DNA of 5,033 bases from assembly GCA_012513735.1 (NCBI GenBank), contig JAAZBR010000047.1:1-5033 (forward strand). Direction: 5' to 3'. The notes beneath the pieces were generated by a model. It was not told the DNA's origin, ran no database searches, and saw only the letters and a program-made list of their open reading frames with translations. The translations under genes were made by a program, and so were the position numbers. Source of the DNA: Clostridiales bacterium. Its GTDB lineage: Bacteria; Bacillota; Clostridia; Christensenellales; Aristaeellaceae. The stretch's first letter is position 1, and every line of letters starts with the position of its first letter. Below, piece after piece: positions 1-5,033 of this stretch.

Positions 1-1
1 C

Positions 2-658
<657 letters not shown>

Positions 659-679
659 CCCAAGATATCAACCACAGGG

Positions 680-709
680 GAGCCCGCCATCGCGGCGGGC
701 TCTTTTTTT
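680..709 (+). terminator. Intrinsic terminator of the tyrosine phenol-lyase gene
   Basis: A perfect 9-bp GC-rich stem, GAGCCCGCC (680-688) with GGCGGGCTC (694-702), encloses the 5-base loop ATCGC and is followed at once by seven T residues (703-709). This is a textbook Rho-independent terminator for plus-strand transcription. It begins 21 bases after the stop codon, so read-through into the downstream gene should be low. Confidence 0.93.
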
Positions 710-710
710 G

Positions 711-902
711 TGCCATGTCGAGTCGCCATGATGGGCCAAACCTCCTCATCATGTATCTTCCGGTTGCCATATCCGTCGCCTATCCCAAGAGACAGGTAGA
801 TTTTTTCATCGCCAAAGGTTACACTCATCAGACCGAATACAGGCACCGTTGCCCATATTGCCATTGCTGCCATATCCAACCACGTACGCTTTGGAGGAAT
901 GT
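711..902. other. Intergenic region with direct repeats and a dyad; presumed promoter region of the downstream gene
   Basis: I see no convincing gene here. The base composition is less GC-rich than in the flanking genes. The 10-mer TGCCATATCC occurs exactly twice, at 765-774 and 868-877. A dyad pairs CATGATGGG (727-735) with CCTCATCATG (744-753), with one bulged T. GCCAT is frequent (712, 725, 766, 860, 869). The only promoter-like pair I can offer is TTGCCC (849-854) and CATATC (871-876), 16 bases apart. It matches the sigma-70 consensus at only about 7 of 12 positions, so it is weak. If it is real, the second 10-mer copy would overlap the -10 element, as an operator might. Confidence 0.4.
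893..897 (+). promoter_or_regulatory. Strong Shine-Dalgarno sequence fixing the start at 903
   Basis: GGAGG lies 5 bases upstream of ATG at 903. It decides between three candidate starts. The in-frame TTG at 849 would add 18 residues ahead of the signal peptide and has no such site. The out-of-frame ATG at 899 is only one base away from the site. The ATG at 903 gives a protein that begins directly with a signal peptide. It is the only strong ribosome binding site I see for any of the three frames of the large locus. Confidence 0.85.
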
Positions 903-1451
903 ATGAACGCAAAAAGATGGCTCTGTTTCCTGTTGGTGATGGCGTTGGCACTGCCCTTGCTGGGCCCGGCCACGGCTGCCGCCGGCAGCTTCGACCCCAG
1001 CGGTCTTCCCATCGTGCCTCCGCCGGTGCCACCTGCGCAGCCCCCTGCACCCCAACCGCCGGAGCCCCAGCCGCAGCCGGTGCAGCCCGCGCCGCCTGAG
1101 GCCGAACCCTACACCCCGGACCCGCGCCTGAAGGCTTTTGTGGATAAAACCGAAGCCAGAACCGGGGACAGCCTTCAGTTTTCCGCCTCCATGTCCGGCG
1201 GCAAAGGCACGCAGAGCTTCGCCCTATGGGTTTTCCGGGACGGCGAACGTGTACACACCTTCCACGCCGGCCGCAAGGCATCTTGGACGTATGTGCCGGA
1301 GTATGAGGGTACTTACTATGGCATGGCCGTTGGCACAGACGGTACAAACAAGACCCAGTACAGCAGAACCGCAGACGTCACCGTCACGCTGAACGAGGCG
1401 GAGGAGGCAGCGCAAAAACTCCCCGCTGGGCATGGGTGGCGGCGATGGTGA
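903..1451 (+). CDS. Secreted protein, N-terminal piece: signal peptide, Pro-rich linker and Ig-like domain (probable fragment of a larger protein)
   Basis: This 182-residue frame starts at ATG 903 behind a strong GGAGG. Residues 1-27 form a Sec signal peptide: a basic start (MNAKR), a hydrophobic core (LLVMALALPLL) and a likely signal peptidase I cut after Ala27 (ATAAA|G). The only Cys, residue 7, is not in a lipobox, so lipid anchoring is unlikely. Residues about 34-74 are Pro/Gln-rich, like an extended wall-spanning linker. Residues about 75-163 look like one Ig-like beta-sandwich, with alternating aromatic strands (FALWVFRDG, WTYVPEYEGTYYG) and a closing VTVTL strand. The last 11 residues (KLPAGHGWRRW) are low-complexity and probably out-of-frame sequence. 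The next frame overlaps this one by 20 bases and continues the protein if one A of the run 1414-1418 is not read. I therefore see this as the N-terminus of a protein of about 1,289 residues. The function is unknown. Confidence 0.8.
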   Translation: MNAKRWLCFLLVMALALPLLGPATAAAGSFDPSGLPIVPPPVPPAQPPAPQPPEPQPQPVQPAPPEAEPYTPDPRLKAFVDKTEARTGDSLQFSASMSGGKGTQSFALWVFRDGERVHTFHAGRKASWTYVPEYEGTYYGMAVGTDGTNKTQYSRTADVTVTLNEAEEAAQKLPAGHGWRRW

Positions 1452-2658
1452 GGACGAGGCGTTCAATCCGGATGAAATCAAGCATTTATTAAAAATCGGC
1501 CCGTTGAACGACATCACCATCCTGGAAACGGACAGCTTCTCTGTACGCATCCCCATTGAGGCGGATGCCTACTTCTTCGCGCCCGGGGGCGACCTGTCCA
1601 AGAACGCGTCCATCACCGTGCATGGCGCGCCACAGGGCACGGCGCGCGCGGGGTATGCCGCGCGAAAAAGCGGCGGCAGGCGGGTATCCCATGAGTTTTT
1701 CTATGAGTACCTCCCCTATCAGGCCGCTTCCCTGACCGAGGAGCGTCTGGAATGGGAGGAAGAGGCAGCATGGGGCAACGAAGAGCACGCCAGGGAAAAG
1801 GCGCTGCAATCCTGGCGGGAACGCAACGGCAAAACGCAGCCCGACGACAGCGGTGTCTGGGCGTCCCCGCTGTACGCCAATGAACAGCAGCGCGTTTTTC
1901 AAGTGACAATCACAGCCACCTGCAAACACCTCATCTCAAGTAACCACGAAGACGCCACCTCCTTCAACCTGCGCATCCTGCGGGATGCCAACCGCAACGG
2001 GGTTGCGGATATCGAGGAACCCCGGCAAACGCTGGCATTCCGTGATGTGCCCGACGTGGTGATGTCGGAAGCCCCCAGCGATGCCCCCCACCTGACCTCC
2101 GTCTTTCCGAATATCGAGATACGAGCCTACTACGCAAAAGGAAACCAAACCCCTCCCCTTTATTATCAGGCGGAGGGCATGCCCCAGGGCATTACGTTTG
2201 AAAAGGTATCGGGCGAGCACTACCCGGTGTATCGGTTCCGAGGCACGCCGGTTATCAACAACTGGCTGCAGGGCGAAGCCAAGCGGGATTTCCTCATGAA
2301 GGTCACCGCGCGCGATCAGGTGGGGAACACGGGGGACATGGCGCTGAAACTGACGGTGCTGCGCCATACCGACTCCCACCTCCAGGCGGACGTGGAGCTG
2401 TCGCTCGTTCCCGTGCCGAATCTGACCCTGCTGGCCGGGCAAAAGACAATATCCCCCGAGGTCTATATCTCTGTGCTGACCAACAGCAGCGAGCCCGTCA
2501 CCATGCACCTGGAAACCGGCTACATTTTCTGGGGTGACGATAAGCCGGAGCATCCCGAATTTGAGCCCGTCGGGCTGGGCGTGTTAACCAAGCAACTATA
2601 CGTGGATGCCTCGTACAACTGGCCGCAGGATTACAAATCCTCACCAATTGGCATCTGA
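1432..2658 (+). CDS. Middle piece of the secreted repeat protein (frameshifted; no own start signals)
   Basis: This frame is read from ATG 1432 (408 residues) but is open from 1393. The ATG has no Shine-Dalgarno sequence and the product has no signal peptide, so it is unlikely to be an independent gene unless it is translationally coupled to the frame it overlaps. Reading into it from the upstream frame gives the continuous linker EEAAQNSPLGMGGGDGEDEA. It contains two complete repeat modules and most of a third. Module 1 covers about residues 24-196, with a charged Glu-rich insert at 100-140 and an EF-hand-like loop DANRNGVADIEE at 185-196. Module 2 (about 224-311) has the MPQGITF turn and the motif NNWLQGEAKRDF. 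Module 3 begins at about 319 and is cut by TGA at 2656-2658. The last residues (SSPIGI) are probably out of frame, because the frame to the right continues the module as LTNWHLINQV. The codons are GC-rich in third positions, so this looks like real coding sequence. Confidence 0.72.
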   Translation: MGGGDGEDEAFNPDEIKHLLKIGPLNDITILETDSFSVRIPIEADAYFFAPGGDLSKNASITVHGAPQGTARAGYAARKSGGRRVSHEFFYEYLPYQAASLTEERLEWEEEAAWGNEEHAREKALQSWRERNGKTQPDDSGVWASPLYANEQQRVFQVTITATCKHLISSNHEDATSFNLRILRDANRNGVADIEEPRQTLAFRDVPDVVMSEAPSDAPHLTSVFPNIEIRAYYAKGNQTPPLYYQAEGMPQGITFEKVSGEHYPVYRFRGTPVINNWLQGEAKRDFLMKVTARDQVGNTGDMALKLTVLRHTDSHLQADVELSLVPVPNLTLLAGQKTISPEVYISVLTNSSEPVTMHLETGYIFWGDDKPEHPEFEPVGLGVLTKQLYVDASYNWPQDYKSSPIGI

Positions 2659-3461
2659 TCAACCAGGTATCAAACATTTCGAATAAATGGGGTGACGCGA
2701 CCTTCCAGGTCTTCCCCATGCGGCTGACAGCGAGGCAGGGCGATAAAACGGCATTCACCAATTTTTCGGTTACTGTTCTTCGGGATGACACAAAGAATGG
2801 GATGCCTGACGGCCAGTTCTACTTCAGGCCTGTTGTCAACAAGCATGTCATTGAGGACGAAACTTTGCCCGCGGTGCAGGTCGCCTGGGTTGGCCCCGAA
2901 GAAATCCGAAACCTGCGCATTGAGGTGAGCCCTACTGTTCGGGGTGTCAGGCTGAATCAAGGCACCAAGCAGATTGAGTTCAGGCCCCACATCAGCGACT
3001 GGCAGGCAGGTGAAACCGCCCGCAAGCACCTGATTACCATACTGGGTGAAGGCGGCCGGGAAAACCATGAATCAGGCAAAGCGAAATGGTCTGAGGAGTA
3101 TCAGGCCGCGCGGAGCTTCACCCTGACGGTTTACCGCAGATACGAAGACTATGACCGGGACTTCGAGCAGGTGGCCAACCAGATGATTGACGACGGGGAT
3201 AAGATAAAGCCCTTCATCATCCGCGCGAAATCGGGGCCGGTGCCTATGTATATCAAATCCGTCACCGGCTATCCGCCGGGCGTCCAAAAGGGCCCCGGTG
3301 GCTACTATGAGGGTATGGTGAAAGTAACCGACTGGCAGGAAAACGAAACCCAACGCGTCTTTGAGGTGGTTGCCAAGGGCGCGGTTCCGCCCAATTTGGG
3401 CGAAGAGTTTACTCAGTTCACCCGTTGGCAGGAGATGCGTTTCACCATCACGGTGAAGCGC
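1501..3461 (+). repeat. Five degenerate protein modules in tandem (Ig/cadherin-like stalk)
   Basis: The repeat is visible at protein level only. Each module ends with a core of the form [I/V]xxWxxxExxRxF, a beta strand ending in A, a variable loop, then a strand like FTLTVxR. The cores are at about 1855-2001 (QQRVFQVTITA, FNLRILRD), 2248-2364 (NNWLQGEAKRDF, LKLTVLR), 2637-2810 (TNWH, FPMRLTARQG, FSVTVLRD), 2988-3140 (SDWQAGETARKH, FTLTVYR) and 3318-3461 (TDWQENETQRVF, FTITVKR). Two modules also carry a pre-core turn, MPQGITF and YPPGVQK, like the LPxGLxF turn of putative-Ig (He_PIG) domains. I infer a rod-like extracellular stalk. The family assignment is a guess from these motifs. Confidence 0.7.
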
Positions 3462-4772
3462 ACCGGCCTGGGCAGCGCGCCGAAGGATGAAACCCTACAG
3501 GATGTTTTCGATTTACCCGACATCATCCCACTCCTTGGGGATTCTTTCCCACCAGAGGAAGAACCTGAGCAACCGGCTGAACAGCCCGATGAAGGCGCGG
3601 CAACACCGGAGGAAGCGGTGGAGCAACCACCGGTATCACCCGCTGAAATGCCAACGCCGCCCGGACAGACAGATGAGCAGGAGCAACCACCCGCCCAGGA
3701 GACGAAGCATGAAGAATCATCCAAACAGCAGGATGGGAATACTGACCAGACCCCCGCACAACCGGCGGAGGAAAGAGCACTATCCGAAGGCGATGCGCAG
3801 AATCTGCCGGTCAAACCGGAGGACCTCTCGCCCGAAGGCACGCGGTTCACCGCCGAGCAAAAGGCGCTGCCCCGGCTGGGCATCCTGCTGCCCAATGAAA
3901 AAATGGACGCCCTGGATGTCTATCAGGGCATCTTGACCTCGCTGCTGCACGCGGGCTATGTACCCAACGAAAACCTGATGATTCTGTTGGTCAGCGCCAA
4001 GGGCATGGAGGGAAAGCCCGCGGAGGATAAGGCCGCCCTGCTCAAGAAAATGGGCTGCCAGCTGGTCATCGCGGTGGGCGAACAGATGAGCAAGGCCGCC
4101 CGCAAAGCCCTGGGCGACCTGCCGCTGGTGGCCGCGGGCGTGGATGACCCGCTGGCGTCGTACTATGTGGATCGCCATGGCAAGGCAAGAGGCGCCATCA
4201 CCGGGGTCATCAATGCCCCGCTGTTTGAGAACCTGTTGACGCTCATCGGGCAGATGCAGCCCGGCGCAAGCCAGGCAGCCGTGCTGTACATCCTGGCGTC
4301 CGACCAGGTGAAGCAGCGCAGGGCAGCCCTGGACGCGGTGGGGATCAACATGCTGTATGGCAAGATGCTGCCGACATCGCCCTTTGACCCTATGCTGAAC
4401 AAATACCTCGCCGAAGCGGACCTGTTTGTGGTGGACCAGAGCGTGAACGAGCGGATGCCTGATGAGCTTCAAAGCCTGGTGGCGGTAGCCACGCTGGTGG
4501 GCAAGCCGGTCTACGGCACCACGCTAAGGCAGGTGGAGGCAGGTTTCGCTGCTGTCTGCATGCCGGATTACCTGGCCATAGGCTATGAGAGCGGCCGTCT
4601 GGCCGCGTTGGTACTGGGCGGACAACCCATCGCGGAGCTGCCCTTCACGCAGTTGGAAGCCTATCTCATTCAGACCAACCCGCGCACCTTGGATGCCTTG
4701 GGCCTGCAGGCGCCCGTCCAGACCCCGGTCAGAGAACTGACGAGTACCGAAGACGTGACACCGGGGTTGTAG
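2718..4772 (+). CDS. Stalk repeats plus C-terminal ABC_sub_bind (TrpX-like) solute-binding domain (C-terminal piece of the secreted protein)
   Basis: This frame has 684 residues from ATG 2718 but is open from 2565. The ATG has only a weak upstream AGG and no signal peptide, so the true N-terminus is probably the upstream pieces. Residues 1-31 finish module 3, about 51-141 form module 4 (SDWQAGETARKH) and about 165-248 form module 5 (TDWQENETQRVF). Residues 277-375 are a Pro/Glu/Gln-rich linker. Residues about 384-666 form a full type I periplasmic-binding fold of the ABC_sub_bind family, which includes TrpX. It shows LGILLPNEKMDALDVYQGI, then LVIAVGEQMSKAA, then a DLPLVAAGVDDPLAS stretch, GAITGVI, VLYILASD, and a closing AIGYESGRLAALVLGG plus NPRTLDALGL. 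Such domains bind small ligands, several of them aromatic amino acids. They normally sit on a lipoprotein beside an ABC permease and ATPase. Neither partner is visible here. A role in binding or sensing is as likely as transport. Confidence 0.86.
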   Translation: MRLTARQGDKTAFTNFSVTVLRDDTKNGMPDGQFYFRPVVNKHVIEDETLPAVQVAWVGPEEIRNLRIEVSPTVRGVRLNQGTKQIEFRPHISDWQAGETARKHLITILGEGGRENHESGKAKWSEEYQAARSFTLTVYRRYEDYDRDFEQVANQMIDDGDKIKPFIIRAKSGPVPMYIKSVTGYPPGVQKGPGGYYEGMVKVTDWQENETQRVFEVVAKGAVPPNLGEEFTQFTRWQEMRFTITVKRTGLGSAPKDETLQDVFDLPDIIPLLGDSFPPEEEPEQPAEQPDEGAATPEEAVEQPPVSPAEMPTPPGQTDEQEQPPAQETKHEESSKQQDGNTDQTPAQPAEERALSEGDAQNLPVKPEDLSPEGTRFTAEQKALPRLGILLPNEKMDALDVYQGILTSLLHAGYVPNENLMILLVSAKGMEGKPAEDKAALLKKMGCQLVIAVGEQMSKAARKALGDLPLVAAGVDDPLASYYVDRHGKARGAITGVINAPLFENLLTLIGQMQPGASQAAVLYILASDQVKQRRAALDAVGINMLYGKMLPTSPFDPMLNKYLAEADLFVVDQSVNERMPDELQSLVAVATLVGKPVYGTTLRQVEAGFAAVCMPDYLAIGYESGRLAALVLGGQPIAELPFTQLEAYLIQTNPRTLDALGLQAPVQTPVRELTSTEDVTPGL
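3546..3842 (+). other. Low-complexity Pro/Glu/Gln-rich linker segment
   Basis: About 99 codons are dominated by Pro, Glu, Gln and Ala with almost no hydrophobic residues. They join the last stalk module to the binding domain. The DNA holds short repeats: GAGCAACC (Glu-Gln-Pro) at 3567, 3621 and 3681, with the last two copies extended to GAGCAACCACC exactly 60 bases apart. This suggests growth by local duplication. Such acidic Pro-rich linkers are usually flexible and exposed, and often vary in length between strains. Confidence 0.75.
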
Positions 4773-4809
4773 ACCTGGAAGCGTAACAGTTGCAATAACC
4801 ACATCACTA

Positions 4810-4847
4810 CCTAAACGGAGCGCGATAGTTTATCGCGCTCCCTTAGG
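4810..4847. terminator. Long hairpin between convergent genes, possible bidirectional terminator
   Basis: A perfect 11-bp stem pairs GGAGCGCGATA (4817-4827) with TATCGCGCTCC (4831-4841) around a GTT loop. An outer 5-bp stem pairs CCTAA (4810-4814) with TTAGG (4843-4847), separated by a small internal loop. It lies 37 bases after the stop at 4772 and about 58 bases from the stop of the minus-strand gene, so it is well placed to end both transcripts. No T-tract follows on either strand, so it is not a classical intrinsic terminator. It may instead block read-through or stabilise the 3' ends. Confidence 0.6.
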
Positions 4848-4905
4848 GTATCCGTGGACAGTCTAGGCTGGGAGGCCGCACGAATTGATCCAAATCAAGC
4901 GACCA

Positions 4906-5033
4906 TCACAAATCTTTGAACACTGACAACAGCTCGCTGCGGCCGCCGATGCCCAGCTTGCGGTAAATATTTGCTGCATGAAACTTTACCGTGCCATAGG
5001 ATATATCAAGCGTGATGGCGCATTCCTTCAAAA
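4906..5033 (-). CDS. LuxR-family transcriptional regulator, C-terminal DNA-binding end (N-terminus outside window)
   Basis: The minus strand reads 41 codons from the window edge to a TGA at 4908-4906. The peptide includes ITLDISYGTVKFHAANIYRK, then LGIGGRSELLSVF. This matches the end of the LuxR/GerE helix-turn-helix: the scaffold helix ends before the IS turn, the recognition helix is YGTVKFHAANIYRKLGI, and the usual R-x-E-L close follows. The preceding KECAIT fits the helix before the turn, where most relatives have an IA-type sequence. The protein ends about 10 residues after the motif, as is usual when the domain is C-terminal. The input domain lies outside the window, so I cannot tell a response regulator from a MalT-like or orphan type. 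It converges on the large secreted-protein locus and is not in its operon. Any regulatory link to the neighbours is speculation. Confidence 0.9.
   Translation of the reverse strand, partial: LKECAITLDISYGTVKFHAANIYRKLGIGGRSELLSVFKDL

Larger units (their letters stand above)
903..4772 (+). pseudogene. Reconstructed single gene of about 1,289 codons, interrupted by two compensating frameshifts
   Basis: The three frames at this locus fit as one gene. Joining them needs one base removed in the A-run 1414-1418 and one base added near the A-run 2635-2637. The joined protein would have a signal peptide, a Pro-rich linker, an Ig-like domain, five related modules, a second acidic Pro-rich linker and an ABC_sub_bind domain. 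Three facts support this. Only the first frame has a ribosome binding site and signal peptide. The second break falls inside a repeat module, and repair completes that module. The first and last pieces share the same frame and the middle is offset by one. Whether this is a decayed gene, a phase-variable gene, recoding or a base-call artefact cannot be told from one sequence. Coding quality remains high throughout, so any inactivation would be recent. Confidence 0.65.

Noticed and set aside
849..902. TTG start adding 18 residues to the first piece of the secreted protein
   Set aside because: The extension would place MPILPLLPYPTTYALEEC ahead of a clean signal peptide and bypass the GGAGG at 893-897. 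The ATG at 903 is clearly better.
711..902. T-box or other amino-acid riboswitch ahead of the secreted-protein gene
   Set aside because: I found no T-box consensus (AGGGTGGNACCGCG-like), no intrinsic terminator hairpin and no T-run next to the ribosome binding site.
1936..2553. Minus-strand open frame of 205 codons
   Set aside because: It is the shadow of the stalk-module coding sequence. It is His/Gly/Arg/Val-rich with no recognisable motif, while the plus strand carries the repeat motifs.
3546..3842. CRISPR-like or tandem DNA repeat
   Set aside because: The GAGCAACC copies are short and unevenly spaced (54 and 60 bases), and follow from Glu-Gln-Pro codons in a low-complexity linker.
3780..4472. 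Minus-strand open frame of 230 codons
   Set aside because: It is antisense to the well-recognised ABC_sub_bind domain. Its His/Gln-rich composition is typical of an antisense shadow in GC-rich DNA.

Overview
The window looks like part of the chromosome of a GC-rich, anaerobic Firmicute (Clostridia-type). This is inferred from the tyrosine phenol-lyase, a strong GGAGG ribosome binding site, a TrpX-like (ABC_sub_bind) solute-binding domain and a LuxR-type regulator tail. No taxonomic marker such as rRNA is present, so the assignment is tentative.

Layout, left to right. (1) 1-658, plus strand: the C-terminal half of a tyrosine phenol-lyase, cut by the window edge, followed by a clean intrinsic terminator at 680-709. 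(2) 711-902: a gap of about 190 bases with no convincing gene. It holds a repeated TGCCATATCC motif and a small dyad, and ends in a strong ribosome binding site. (3) 903-4772, plus strand: three adjacent reading frames that together look like one large secreted protein of about 1,289 residues. In order it has a signal peptide, a Pro-rich linker, an Ig-like domain, about five repeated beta-rich modules, a Pro/Glu/Gln-rich linker, and a complete periplasmic-binding-protein-like domain of the ABC_sub_bind/TrpX family. The reading frame is broken twice, near 1418 (one base too many) and near 2637 (one base too few). The two shifts cancel, so the first and last pieces share a frame. (4) 4773-4905: non-coding, with a long perfect hairpin between convergent genes. 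(5) 4906-5033, minus strand: the C-terminal DNA-binding helix-turn-helix of a LuxR-family regulator, running off the right edge.

How they may fit together: tyrosine phenol-lyase splits L-tyrosine into phenol, pyruvate and ammonia. The large downstream protein carries a binding domain from a family that includes predicted tryptophan binders, but it sits at the end of a long extracellular stalk with no lipobox and no permease gene beside it. A surface or secreted aromatic-compound binder is an attractive but unproven reading. The terminator after the lyase argues that the two are separate transcription units.

The most notable points are the unusual stalk-plus-binding-domain architecture, its own repeat motif, and the pair of compensating frameshifts, which could be gene decay, phase variation, recoding or sequence error.
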